A stretch of DNA of 64,000 nt from positions 2,611,001-2,675,000 of the forward strand of contig WPIO01000032.1 of NCBI GenBank assembly GCA_009760855.2, in the 5' to 3' direction. This document shows, piece by piece, positions 22,676 to 36,100 of this stretch. The notes under the pieces are model-generated. The model was not told the DNA's origin. It saw only the letters and a program-made list of their open reading frames with translations, and did no database searches. Position 1 is the first letter of the stretch. Each line of letters opens with the position of its first letter. Position numbers and translations under genes: made by a program. This DNA comes from Cristatella mucedo. Its lineage: Eukaryota; Bryozoa; Phylactolaemata; Cristatellidae.

Positions 22676-22745
22676 AATGTCGCCTCGATTGCAATGCGTA
22701 AATATCCATAATTGGATATTTACGCATTGCAATCGAGGCGACATT
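22676..22745. repeat. perfect palindrome, 33-bp arms with 4-nt loop
   Basis: The arm at 22676-22708 (starting AATGTCGCCTCGATTGCAAT) is exactly repeated in reverse complement at 22713-22745, separated only by TAAT. There is no mismatch. In RNA it would be a 33-bp hairpin. Exact identity implies a recent origin or active maintenance. Confidence 0.9.
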
Positions 22746-22751
22746 CTTTGC

Positions 22752-22856
22752 CAGTGTAGTTCGTATGTACGTATGTATGTATATATTGTATGCCGGCAAC
22801 TGACTTGTGACCGTAAGGTCAAGGGAGCGTGTAGTTCGTATGTATGTATTGTATGT
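22752..22856 (+). repeat. two copies of a GTATGTATG-rich unit
   Basis: GTGTAGTTCGTATGTA occurs at about 22755 and again at about 22830, each followed by GTATGTAT units and TATTGTATG. The copies are separated by about 45 nt of unrelated sequence. They directly follow the palindrome. Confidence 0.6.
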
Positions 22857-24627
22857 CTGATAAGCCACGGGTGAGCTGTTAGAAGCACCACCGAGAGGGG
22901 CCGGTGCACAGCTGTGGTCCGCCTGTGATGTGGTATGGACACAGGCCGGTAACCAGCTGATGGTCAGATGGTGGATTCACCATCAGGGTCGGCCGGTGCA
23001 CCATTGTGGTCGATGAGTCATCGGAGTTGACCAGGGGAGGGGAGTCGTGTGAGGGCAGGGGCTGAGGGGAGCCGTGCGCTCTTGGGCTCCGTGCGTTGGG
23101 AATAAACTGTCGGAGTTGGGCATCGGCTGGCTCTCTGCTGTGCGACCAAACTACAGCCAGTGCGATTACTCACGGCCGACTCTTTTGGGTCGCCGATAGC
23201 CTTGACATTACAAACCTAGTTGCATTTGCCCTCGAAGGCCACACGGACATTCAGCCACTCGGCGGCAGGAAAGGACGCCAAGGCGGTCCGATTGCAAAAT
23301 AACACGGACATGACACGGACATGAATCGACTCCCACGTACATCCTGTAGGTAATACTTGGCCCTGGTAGCGAATTACGGAAGGTGTAATGGCTGCTGCTT
23401 GACACTCGATCTGCAATAATTCACGTGCTCGATCATTCGCCTAGAAAGTCTAGTCTTTAAAGCCATTTACAGTATGTTCAGTCCAGGTCGTCGGTCATCT
23501 TCGTTCGTCCACCTCAGCTCCTTTCATTGTGGACCTGAATCAACCAACTGAACGCATACAGCAGAGCATACATACGTTTGCTACGCTATTAGAGAAAGAT
23601 ACTCGAGGTGAATCTCATTGCAAACTGGCATAAAAGTAACAATTTACTCAAGACACAACAGTCGTTCTGTCAGCAACAACTAAGCAGCTGTTGAGATTAG
23701 GCCGCATTTTGAACGGCTCCATAAAACCCACATCCCATGGCCCCAGAGGCACGAATTGCTTGCTTTCTAGTTAATAGGGTCATATTCATTATTGCAAACC
23801 TCATAATTTTCGAAGCATGCAAGGGGCCAATTAGGACCAGCTCTATTGATGAATTGCACAGAGTAGCACTTATCTTGAGTGCTCTTACTTCTGGCCGGAC
23901 AGGATGAAAACCAATTAGCAATCAATTAGCAACTAGGCTATTGCTCTCCTGAATGTCTTTTCGTATGACTGCATCACTAACATCAGCAGCAGTCTCCTTT
24001 TGCATTCATTCTCCAGCGACCATGAACTTGACAAATCGCAGCTGCCGTTCAGGCGAACTTTGGCAAGTCAAAGACCATTGGTGCCATACTTACTCGTGAG
24101 ACCAATTATAGCAAAATAGGAACTGTCATAAATACTGTGGGTAAGCACCGGTCCAGCGAAACTGCCGGATTCCAGTGCAGCAGCTGCTGGGATTTGCTGA
24201 AAGACTGCTCTTACCATCCGACTGCCCTGGGTACACCTACCCGAGCTGGGCAATATAATAGCAACTCCGCCTAATGAGATTGACGTAAGTAGCAATGGAA
24301 TGTCTAGGGTTTCAGCTCGCTTGTACACTCCACCACCACTGCCCCAATCGCCAATTGGTGACCTTCGACCTCTATCGGGCTTGTTGGGTGTCCTATGAAC
24401 AGGTTAGCCTACCTCATTAGCTGAGCCTAGACTACTGTGGCTACAGTACTGACAGTGACTTGTTCAATCGGCCGCACGTTGGGCTAAGCCCAGATTTCGG
24501 AAGGAGTTCTTCTTACTCGTAAGTTGCATCGCATTAGGCGTAATCGTAACTGTCGCTCAAGTTTTTCAAGGCTGCGCCAGTATATGCCTGGAGAAGATCT
24601 GGATTAGAGAAAAATCTAAAAGGCTAA
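22857..24627. other. intergenic sequence
   Basis: This is GC-richer than its surroundings up to 23300. GGCCGGTGCACMRYTGTGGT occurs twice (about 22899 and 22992). An AATAAA is at about 23100. The region could be part of an old LTR or other repeat, but no paired copy is seen. A second copy of dispersed repeat R1 is at 23362-23463. No gene is recognised. Confidence 0.4.
23362..23463 (+). repeat. dispersed repeat R1, copy 2
   Basis: It matches 20421-20529 in order and orientation (CCTGGTAGCGAA, AAGGTGTAATGGCTGCTGC, CTCGATCTGCAATAAT, CCTAGAAAGTCTA). The family is unclassified. Confidence 0.55.
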
Positions 24628-25304
<677 letters not shown>

Positions 25305-27069
25305 ATGAGACAAAGCGAGCGAGCGAGCAGCTGCTACCCGGTCTAATCTGGCTGCAATATGTGACTTGCTCCCGCCTACAGCGGCCAGTCTACCTAACAA
25401 AACAATGCCCTAGCTAGGATTCATAAAGACGCCAGCTCCAGCTAATAGCTGGGTGACCTACGATAGAGTTAAACGATGTACACAGAAACGGAGAATGGAC
25501 GCTTGCATCTCGGCTACTAAATCAATGTCAAGGACGCCACGGAGGTTCGCTTTGAGAGAGGTTGCCTGTCATGAATTATACAAGTAAATTTAGTTCATGC
25601 TTAGCAGAAACAGATTATCTTAAACGGCATATAAGTGAATGAACGGGTTGGTTGATGCAATGACCTGAGAGCGTCCGGGAGCAGACGTTGTAACAAACTA
25701 AAGGCTTGTCGATGATGATGCTGCTGCAATCACGCTATCTTTGTAAAACTACGACATATTAGGTATTCACAAGAACCTTAAACCGAGAACTGGTAGAAAC
25801 CTACTTTCCGGCATGAAATGGAAAATTAAAATGCAGCAAGATTGACGAAACTGATTTTGGATGCACTTGGATGTTGGAAGCAATTTCAGAAACTTTGGAA
25901 GGTTCTGACTTGGGCAACTGAATTACCTAGTTTAATTGCAGTTGAACTTATCCTTCTATATTATATCACTTGACGAACAGTTTCCTGCTGTAAGCCCTCT
26001 AATGTGTGCAAGGGTCAGTCGGATGAATTTTCCATTTCAGTGACTATAACTCATATGGTCAGCTGGCTGTCGAGTTTATCAATGGAATCTCCTTTTGAAT
26101 ATTCTTTGAAAGTGTGTGGAGAGCTATTTTTCAGGAATCGAGAATATGAATCGAGAGAGGTTAAGCTTTTGAATGTGTGGGAGCAATGGAATTTATATTG
26201 CTCGTTATTCTGGCTAGACATCATCGAGTAGCAAAGCACATTGCGAAGGTGCTTGAGATTACGAGTGACGGCTCTCATTTTAACGTAGTAAAGCCTAACA
26301 ATAGTTGACGACATAAAGCTGGACGAATTCTTAGTCCAATAAAAGCAATGAAGATTGCGACGAACTTGTTACTTTGCCATGAAAAAATTCAGACATATAT
26401 TGAGCTATTAATTGATTGAAGCCAGACGAGGCAGCATGTAGTCCAAGATAACTGCTCTTAAGTGGGAGGCCGATTCTAGCTATTCGTGTTGGTTGCGAAC
26501 TAACAGGTCAACTGTGGTTAAGTTATAAGAAGCTCTCAGGGTGTAGACGATACTTTTCTCATCTGATCATTGCCTCCGTGACAAATGGGGCTTAAAGAAC
26601 CGTGACTATGCGGGCCACAAATGGTAGTAACGTCACAATTCTAGTATGCAACCGGGCACACAAGAGTACTAACATTGACAAAGTTACGTGCCGTGACGAA
26701 TAGGCAAGACTTACATATTCTGTTATGTCATGCAGCATTAGGCATCGTGACATCAGTGGGCAAAGATCTCTAGTAATAGTAGGCACAAAAAACATAGACT
26801 AAATCTTTGAAATGATACTGTGTGGCACAGTTAAATGACTAGATTAAGAAGAGTGTGTTACTTACAGCTAAAGCAGCACACCCGGATTTTAGCCCAGGCA
26901 CAGATACTCCCGAAACGCAGTGTGTGCCCTGAAGTCTTGCAGTAGGCAGACCTTCGTTTTCATCTGCAATTTCAGCGAAAGTAGCTAAGGCTCTCTGCTG
27001 CAATGGAAATGAGGCCGTCCATTAGCCGATCGTTGCACCCGCAATAATTATCTGCCCTCGGGTCAATCA
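25305..27069. other. intergenic sequence, nothing recognised
   Basis: Only short open frames on both strands without motifs or splice-consistent neighbours (26004-26314, 26592-26795). No repeat of the families seen elsewhere was found here. Confidence 0.5.
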
Positions 27070-28220
27070 CTATAGGTTTATACTGTCCCGGTTACTGATG
27101 TGATTGCCAAGCACAATCTAGGCTTTCACTTCTATGCGGATGACACTCAGTTGTACCTTTGCTTTAATCCCTCCCAGCCTTCGAGCACCTCAAATTCTCT
27201 AAACTCACTAGCTGCATGCATTGATGACATCCGCACATGGATGGCAGCAAATTTTCTAAAACTAAACGATGATAAAACTAACTTACTAGTTATGGGCAAA
27301 CCCAGTGTGATTCAGAAATTGGAAAGGCTGACTCTCAAAATTGGCTCTGCCAGCATATCTCCAGTTGAATCAGCTCGAAATCTAGGTGTCATGTTCCAAA
27401 GTGACATCCCGTTCGACGACCACATCAGCTCCACAATCAAGTCTGCCCACTTTCAGATACATTTCATTGCTAAAATAAATTCGGGCTTTTTAGATAAGGA
27501 TACCTCGTCAAAGTTGGTTCATGCATTTGTGACATCTCGTCTTGACTTCTGTAGCTCACTGCATGCTGGTCTTCCGGCCTGTGCACTCATGCGCTTACAG
27601 CTGGTGCGAAACTCTGAAGCACGCTTGTCTGTCATGAGCGTCGTAGTTGCCACATCACACCACTTCTCGCCGACCTGCACTGGCTCCCTGTCAAGCAATG
27701 GATTGACTTTAAGGTTTTTTCGCTCACGTTAAGGTCACTTCACTCTTTGGCTCCAGCCTATCTCTCAGATCTACTCCCCCACCAGGCCAAGCATAGTGCC
27801 ACCCACTTTTTGGAATCCAACAGTCTACCACTACCTCGTACAAACCTCAAATCCTTTGGAGATCGTGCATTTAGTTTGTATGCTCCCAAAGCCTGGAACT
27901 CTCTCCCGACTTTCGTCACACCACCCCCTGACTTGATCACATTTAAAAAGAACTTCGAAGCATCTTCTTAGGATAGCATTTAGTGGGTCCCTGTAATTCG
28001 TCCTTAACGTACTTATGAGTGCTGACACTGTGCATGCTGCCACTTACCAAACTTGCATGCTGACCCTGTGCATGTCACCCCTAACTATTTTATTCATGTT
28101 GTTTATCAAGCTTGATATTACTCACCATTCAATCGCGTTTCGCAAATGTAAAGCGCGTGGAAAGAGATTGAGTTCTCTGAGGGCACTTTATCAAGTGCAT
28201 TATCATTATTATTATTATTA
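27070..28220 (+). mobile_element. LINE-A fragment: RT C-terminal half and 3' end
   Basis: It begins just before the reverse-transcriptase motif C (HFYADDTQLY). It continues with AANFLKLNDDKTNLLVMG, SARNLGVMFQSD and CLDKDT-like segments, then a 3' UTR ending in GTAAAGCGCGTGGAAAGAGA and the GAGTTCTCTGAGGGCAC tail with (ATT)n. The frame shifts near 27720, giving two open pieces (27100-27732 and 27747-27971). It lacks the 5' RT motifs and the endonuclease. It is a dead copy of an L2/CR1-like element. Confidence 0.85.
27100..27971 (+). pseudogene. LINE-A reverse transcriptase remnant
   Basis: The coding remnant covers the YADD box, the DDK motif and the C-terminal thumb/tail region, with WNSLPT near the end. 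A frameshift near 27720-27745 splits it. The first piece is about 210 residues and the second about 74. Sequence is close to the minus-strand copy at 39418-40558. Confidence 0.8.
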
Positions 28221-30078
28221 CAGGGATAGTTATTTTCCACAAGCCATTCATGACACTCAAGGTTGAAGAGCTCAGTAAGACTGATTCAGTCTCAGTCCTC
28301 GTGGTCTCTTCGTTGTGTATTGAGAGCAGATGCTCCAGTTCTTATTAATATGAGGAGGTTGTCAAAGAGTTTATCTTTAAAGTATGACTACTCCAAAATA
28401 GTAAAGTTATATATCGTCACTGGCCGCTGACCTGTAAAAAAAATCTTTTGCACTTAGCAGGCTTTTATTTTGAACCAGGCAAGCTTTCATAGGAAGAAGA
28501 CCTACCATAGTTTCTTTATTGAACACAGAGGGAGCATTCGTCTAATTATTTTACTCGAAAGGCTGCCGCCGATGACCCTTCGGCCAAAAGATAGCCGAAT
28601 CAAACGTGCTCCTCTTATTCAACTCCTCTCTTTAGCGGCGAGTTAGGCCTTCAAGCTCGAGAAACTACTAGGAGCTTAGGCCACTTCTTTGGAGACCCGA
28701 TAATAAATGATTTACTTTCAATAACTCAATTCCGAGAAATAGCCTGAGTGCTAGCTAGACGTTTAGTCATGAACTGGTCCCGATCGGCACACCTATCTGC
28801 AACATGATGAAGCTGTCAGCCGAAGAGGGATCGTTGGTGCTATCAATTAAGCTACACTTATTTAAACTCGAAGTCAAGAGTTAACTAATGTCAGACTTTT
28901 GGAAATATCAGAAGGTGTAATAAAGTAATTGCCGTTGTGTCGTCAGAGCCATTAACCTCTGTAGTCGGTGTAGGCCGACTCAGATCCAGCAGGCCTACTT
29001 TATTGAGGTGCAAGTTTGCAAAAGAAGGCAATTAAAGGGACTGCCTTGATCAGGAAAGCTTTTTGGCTATCGATAGATAGGTATGTACGAGAGCTAGTTG
29101 TGTTACCGTGATTTTTCGTGTCAAACTGCAGTTTACTCTATCTTTTACTGGCGGCTATGACATTATTTGACCTAGTTTTCCTCCGGCTACAAGCTAATCT
29201 CTCGTCAGACGGTTGCGAACGCATTTTCTGTCATTAAGCATTTTTCATGGCTTACTAGAATTACGAATGCTGTTATTTTAGCAATGACATCAAAAATATA
29301 TCGAGCCGAGAGGGGTACAGGGCTTAGACATGAAAACAACGCAAAAATTAGTCGGCTCTCAAAAGCATAGGTATATAAAGGTATTTTTGAAAAGTCAGAC
29401 CCTATACAAATTTTGCGAGCCAATTGAGCAGCACCGACTGAGTGCAAGAATTTGAGACCAGCAAATAGCAGGAGTTGGAAGTAAATCATTCAGTACCTTG
29501 CCGTTAAATTCAAATTCTCTTGCTTCCAACATTATGCTGTTTTATATACAAATCTGTGGTGTCAATAGCACACTAGGCATAAAAAGTACTACTGCCGTCG
29601 CCTATTGAAGCATGTAGTTCTTACTTCTTTCCTATACTAAGGGTCATTATACATCACTACCGTTGGATAAGTGTGACTCTTTCGGGACAAATTTTTTACT
29701 GTTGCACTTTTTAGATTTATAAGTCCTTGCTGATCTCTTAAATGGCAATAGCACTTGCTGAGCACTGTAGCAGGTTCCCCCAAATGAAAAAACTTTACTT
29801 TACTTGGTAATATCAGAAACGATATATAAAACTTGATGTCCTCATGTCAAAAATACAGATTAATCTATGCAATCTGCCAAGCATGACCTTCAAAAATCCA
29901 ATGGGCTACTTTCGGTCATTAAGGTCATACACCAAAGCAGGAGAGAGATAACAATGTAACAACAAGTAGGCACGTTGTTTTGCATGGTCACTTCTAGACC
30001 ACAAACAGCTTTTGTGTGTCATAGTCGATCAATGTTGTTGTTTAGGCTTTTCTACTATTAGAAGAATATCGTGGAATC
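28221..30078. other. intergenic sequence 5' of gene 2
   Basis: No gene or repeat is recognised. The promoter and 5' UTR of the gene starting at 30079 should lie in the right-hand part, but I see no defined core element. The minus-strand open frame at 29205-29489 has no motif. Confidence 0.45.
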
Positions 30079-30157
30079 ATGCCTAGAAACCGATCTGTCA
30101 TCACCAAATTATTTTTGCTGATGCTACTTCAGTTAGCTCAGTGCGTCGACCCTGATG
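30079..30157 (+). CDS. gene 2 exon 1: signal peptide
   Basis: ATG at 30079-30081 opens 26 codons with a basic start (MPRNRS), a hydrophobic core (LFLLMLLQLA) and a likely cleavage after AQC (before VDPD). It ends in phase 1 at a strong donor GTGAGT (30158-30163). This is the classic form of a first exon for a secreted or type I membrane protein. Confidence 0.7.
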
Positions 30158-33100
30158 GTGAGTACAGCAGTTTCTTGTTTATTCTCGACATTCTAAAGTT
30201 CTAAAGGCATTGTCTTGTTTCAAGACTCGCTTTATTTTGCACCTGAGATAATATTTCCTAAAAATGTACTACTCCTTAAATTCCTTGATCAGAGTGCCAT
30301 CTTTTAAGCATTGTATTTTGCCTATTATATCAGATTCGGCTGATACACAACTGCAAAACTTGTTTGGGATTTAATGCGTATACCTGTTTTGGAACTTAGC
30401 AAGATACAAATGCTTTGTGTTCAAATCCAAGTTGAATTATCACTTTTCTTAATTTTGAATTGCGTGTCCTCAATATTAGTTCCGTTACCAGAGCTTAGCT
30501 GTGCCACAATGACGAGATAGAAATTTCCTCGAGTGACATGTCGTGACTTACATTGCAAGGTCTAGTGTCGACTTCTGAAGAACTAACCTAGCCACTGCTT
30601 TTTGAGGAATATTTGGACAGTACCTAAGAAAAGGGATGTATTAATTATACTGGTTGTGCAGGGCGGCGGAAAATCTAGGCATCTCTGAAGGAAAACCGCT
30701 GGAAGGTATCTATCTGAAAGGCAGACAGTCTTATCGGACTGGAAGATGGGCTTCGGGATGAGATCATCAGTGTAAACTCGGGCCCTGACCCAGCTCTGAC
30801 CTTGGCTAAGATCTCGACCTGGCTCAGCTTCGACCTTGGCCCTGTCTCAGCTTACGCCAGCCCCAGCTCTGGCTTGAGTCGGATAGGAAAAGATGCTGTC
30901 TGAATTATACATGCACATTCTGGCTACGACATTCTCAGTTAGGTAGAAGATCGACGGCAGAGTGAGGGGACAGGGATCGCATGCCCCGAGACTGAAAAAG
31001 AGCACCTCTCACGGATAGCCACGATCTTTCCTCAGTTGGCTTTACCTAGGGCGCATGGAGAAACTCGGGTTGCGTATCTAGCCTTGAAGATCTGCTGGGA
31101 CCCATCAGTTAAGTCAAAGCTAGCGACGGGGTTAATCGCACAGCAAGACTTACTTAGAGAAAAGAATGGCCCAAAGCTAAAAGAAACCACGCCGATAAAC
31201 AACACGGTCTGACGATTAGGCCGACTAATAAACTCCTGAAGATAATGTGCTAAGCAAGCTGGTAGTCGGAAGCGGAAGAATGTCACCAGCCGAGGCTTTC
31301 AAGTGATTCCCTGAGTTAGATGAACCTAAGAATCTCCACCAAAAGCCGGAGTCCAAGAAAATGAGACCGTGCCTGGGTTCAAAGTTTCAGAACGGATGGA
31401 GAATAAAAGTAAGGCTCCTGAACAAAGAAGTATGAGAAGAAGTTTACGGCGACGGCTTTTTTGAGGTCTTGTTCAGAAAAGACTTGAAGATGAAGATGAA
31501 GCTGCCTCGCGCTGCCAGATGACAATATCCATGAATGATGAAACGTAGCCCGCGTTTCTCTTGTGTACAGGTTAGTAAGAGTCAGGCAGCTTTCTTCCTT
31601 GAGCACTAAAACTAGCAAACTTTTAGAGCTGAGCCGACGTGATCTGATCTTGACCTTAAATTGCTAATAAGACGCTCGCTTAGTTACGACGCCTACTGCC
31701 TGCAGCCGAAAAAATAATTTACGATTGACCATTTGCATATTAAATTGGACCGGTAACGCCTGAGTTTACTGTTGAAGTATAAAATGCAGTCTGGTTCTTG
31801 ACAAGTTATTTTGGCACCGCAGAATAAAGAAGAAAGGGTCCAGTCTGGCGTACTAGACAGGCAAAGAAGAGAGCGTCCGCTAAGCCCAAGCGGTGCCGTG
31901 AAGTGGATTCCTCCGCTAGCCATGACTGGATGGATGTGGGCGTTCCGGCATGGCCGACCGGTCATAGCTGACTCACGGCTGGGCGACCCATTGGTCGGTT
32001 TGCTTCAACCACTGCTTCACCAGCCGGTAGGTTTTGAAGTAATCACAACTTGTTCGCAATACAGAAGGTTAGCTAATTCAACAGCCTCATTTGTATAGCA
32101 GTAGAATAGCCTTAACGGCTGTCGCCACCACTTGCAGTGGACAATGCCTGCTGCAGGACTCCAGCTCACGACCCGGATCGTGAAGAGCTTACCTCCGGGG
32201 GGGGGGCGAAGACCCAGGGAAGGCAGCGGAATGCATGCAATACGTAAGCTGCAAATAAAGGGATTTGGATCTATGAACTAGACAAGTTTCGTACTGTTAG
32301 TATCATTACGATTTTCAATGAAAGGTTCAAGAATAGTACCGGTCGGTAGCTCAGGTGTGTCGTGGCAGAAAAACCGACTCTCGAAAGCATGTCAGCCGGC
32401 TTCTTCGGCGAATGCATTCCGTAAGGGGTGGGAGTTCGATGTGCCGGCGCCTTGAGCAGCTGTGAGGCGAGTAGACTTGAGTAGACTTGCCTGCTATCGG
32501 GGTGCGCCATGCATGGACCGCATTCAAATTAAATGTAGCTCAAGTAGCCGTCGGCGGCAATCACAGCAGCACTACAGCCGAACTTCGGTTGAGAGATGAG
32601 CATCAGGTAAAATGGCCAGTGGCTCGCAGAGCTGCATTTTGTACTTGAAATAAACCCATTGTTCGCTAAAACTTGGGCTTTTTTACACACAAACACCACA
32701 GACAAATTAGTCAATGTATTTGTGACATTCATTCTTGACTTCTGTAACTTAATACTTGCTGGTCTACCGGCCTGTGCAAGCAGGGGCTTACAACCGGTGC
32801 AAACTCTGCAGCTAGGCTTGTCTGCCATGAGCCTCGCAGTTGCCACATCACACCACTTCTCGCGAACCTACACAGGCTCCCAGTCATGCAACGCATCGAC
32901 TTCAAGGTTTTGTCACTCACTTTTAGGTCCCTTCATTCTTTGGCTCCAGCCTACCTATCACATCTTCTCCCCCACCTGGCTAAGAACCGTTCCACTCACT
33001 TTTCGGAATCTAAGTGCTTAACTATACCTCGTAAAAACCTAAAATCCTTTGGAGACCGTGCCTTTAATTCGTATGCTCCCAAAGCCCGGAACTCACTCGC

Positions 33101-36100
33101 GACTTACATAGTGACATTTCTTGACTTGTCCACGTTTAAAAAGAAACTAATAACACATCTATTTGTTACAGCATTTAGTGGCTCGCAGTGAATCGTCCTT
33201 TATGTGGTTATGCGTGCTGACACTGTCCGCGCTGCCACTAACCATACTTGCACGGTGACCTGTGCATGTCACCCCTAACCATGATGTTATTGTTATTTAT
33301 TGAGCATGTTACTACTAACCATTCGACCGTACTTCATTTGCAGCAAATTTAAAACGCCTAGAAAGACATTGAGTTATTAAAAAAAAACTTTTATTTAATG
33401 TATTATTTTTATTTTCATGACGTCGGTGGATACCAAGGCTGAACCACTTATGAGCAGCAGTAGCAAACGTCAACAAGGTGTAGAAGCGAGCCGAGCAGAG
33501 TACATTAAGAGTGCGTAAGGCGGCTCGGGTGGCCGTAAGATAGTGGTCGCTTATTTGGAGCGATAGGACGTTGCAGCTTACTTTAAATAGCGTCATAGCC
33601 TTGAGAACCCGCATCCCCCGGCGAATCACAAACAGCGACTAAAGTTCAATGGACAAATGTAATGCTGCCTCGCAAGCGTCGCCGGCTCTCGCAGAGGCAA
33701 GCGTGGGACAAAATGTCAAAACGGGATTGGACTGGCCGGCCATAAGAATCTAGGCTCTGCCAACTGGAGACCAAGGTGATATTCATATGCGACTACGCCC
33801 CATCAGGCCGACTCGGCAGGAAGAAAAGAGAGCGTCCGCTTAGCCCAAGTAGTGGAAGGGAGTTCCTAAGTTTCTTACAATAAGACGGATGCTGGTTAGA
33901 AACCTAGCTGACCTGTACTAAGCTGACCTCACAACTGGGCAAGCAATTATTTAGGTAGGCATCGGTTACTACCGCAGCATCCGCTATGTAGTGTAAATTG
34001 ACGCAATTTTGTGGCCAGCAGCAGGGCAAACCATTGCAGAAGCCAGCTGTGCTCCACAACCAGATGTGGGGAGGTGCAGGTCGGAAGTTCAACTGCTAAT
34101 CACTATAATAATATATTACCGCCAGGGGGAATAGTTCTGCTGCTCACTGAAACTCATGCATAAGCTCCCACAAAATATGTTAGTTGTTCAGGTTTCACAT
34201 CTTTTTTTGAGTCATAGATTATTACTTTGGTTATGCGGAAACAATATTATTGTAAATATTTTTTGGCAAAATCTTTGGATTGCATCCGTCTGAGAGAAAC
34301 CATCGGATTCGGGGATATTCGAAATTTTAAAGAGGCTACACTGCATGCCTAGTTACTTTCCTTTATGTAGGTGAGCACTTGTCGAAGGAGAATCTTATAT
34401 CGACTTCAATGTTTCACAATGACAGGCGGGAAATTTTGCTAGACACCTACAAAGATATTGGACTAGCAGCGTACACCGACCTAATCGCTTCAAGGTAAGA
34501 ACAAGAAATAGCCCACCAGGAGCAGCAGATTTCAATGAAGTTAAGCTTCAATTCTGTCCACGCTTTTGTACAGATGAGATAGAAGCAGATCACCACTTCA
34601 AAATTGTTGTCTTGCTTCTTAATCCAGCCCTGTTGATTATGTATAGCCATGGAGCAGCCCAAGCATAGGCTGTTTACTTAACACCAATTTCATTTACAGG
34701 GGATGCTGTTGAGTGCACATCTGAGAGCGAACGAATTACCCAATGCAGTTGTATTAGCTCGTCTCGGATATTAGCAAGTGCAGCTAAATGTCCTCTTGGC
34801 CACTTTTTTATCGAGAAACTTTTTCATGACTATGAATTGTTTCGCGGTCGCTGGTAGCAAAATATATCAAATTCGTCGCATTCCTAAATCCATTTGTGCA
34901 CTTTAATTCGCTAAGAAAAAGTAATAGGCAAGCTATCTGAACTGTTGGATTACTGAGATTGAGCCTCCTGGAATGCCCAAGAGCCGCGATGGCTCATTAG
35001 GTAAGGTAGCTGCTTTTCACGACCTCGGCCCGAGGTCGTGGGTTCGAATCCTGTGGTGGGTGATCCTTCATCACCACTGCAAGCGGTGGTGATAGCCGTA
35101 AATGCTCTTCTGTCGCTATACAAAAGAAGTTCTTGAATCAGCTAGTCTTTAAGATTACCGATACCCAGCTTCTCACTATTCGACTCGCGAGAGCACGACT
35201 GCTCAAGAGACCTAACCAAGAGAATTACACTAAAATATAATTCATTTGTATAGCGCCCCAAGAGAACCTCACTCATGTATTTAGCAGTTCAAGGCCCCAT
35301 TTCTCAACAGAGACCCGTTAAACTCATATATTCAAAGTTCAAACCTTAAACGCAAAATTTAAGTTCTTTTCATGTTTTAGAGTTGCTCAATCTACAGAGT
35401 CAGTACAGCTGAAAGTTCATAACGATTTTTTATGGAGGCCCTGGGTCTCAGTGGAGGGGTTAGGCACGTGGCCTCTACTAGTCCTGCAGAGGTCAATTCT
35501 TTCCTGGCGGCGATAGCTTTTAATGCTCTTCTGCCGCTCCATAGGTGAGGTTGCTGATTTCGTAAATATGTTCACATTCTCTCTGCTATGTCTGCTGGAA
35601 CTCTTAATTGCATTTTATATCACTGATCATCGTGTTCCACCTGAGTGCCTGTTATATCGACTGGGCATCACTTGACCTGCGCTTCAATTGTGCAGGTTCG
35701 ATATCAAACTGGAAGATTACAGAGCATTGACCAACAGGGAGCAGTCATCCAGGGCTTTTTAAATTTGACGTACCCGAGGATCTGAAAGTAATCCACTTGT
35801 TTTCACGATTTATACTCACCGTCTTACCTTTTAATCACAAAGCTCAATCGAGGCTTTCATTTTGTGCAGAATCTGCATCGTCTGCATTGCAGTTGACATA
35901 CAGCTGCATTAGCCTTTTAATCCTTTCCTGCCTTGCAGTGTCTAGCATCTCTCAATTCGCTTGCAACATGCATTGCTAACCGTAGAGCTTTGATTGCAGC
36001 CAACTTTCTCGAATCGAGTGACGAAAAAACCACCTCACTGCTTATCAAAAAACTAAATGTTACACAGAAATGGAAAAATCATACTCTGCAACTTGGTTGA

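Larger units (their letters stand above)
30158..34370 (+). other. gene 2 intron 1, with LINE-A and SINE copies
   Basis: This is a 4.2-kb phase-1 intron. It contains a CCTTGGC-rich degenerate tandem repeat (30760-30885), dispersed repeat R2 copies, a minus-strand SINE-2 (32093-32197) and a LINE-A fragment (32640-33418). Many small open frames are shadows of these. Confidence 0.55.

Noticed and set aside
22857-23340. LTR of a retrotransposon (AATAAA near 23100, GC-rich)
   Set aside because: No second LTR, primer-binding site or gag-pol remnant seen nearby.
34981-35055. Functional tRNA gene
   Set aside because: The B box is perfect, but the acceptor stem does not pair and a SINE body follows; the same unit recurs as a repeat.
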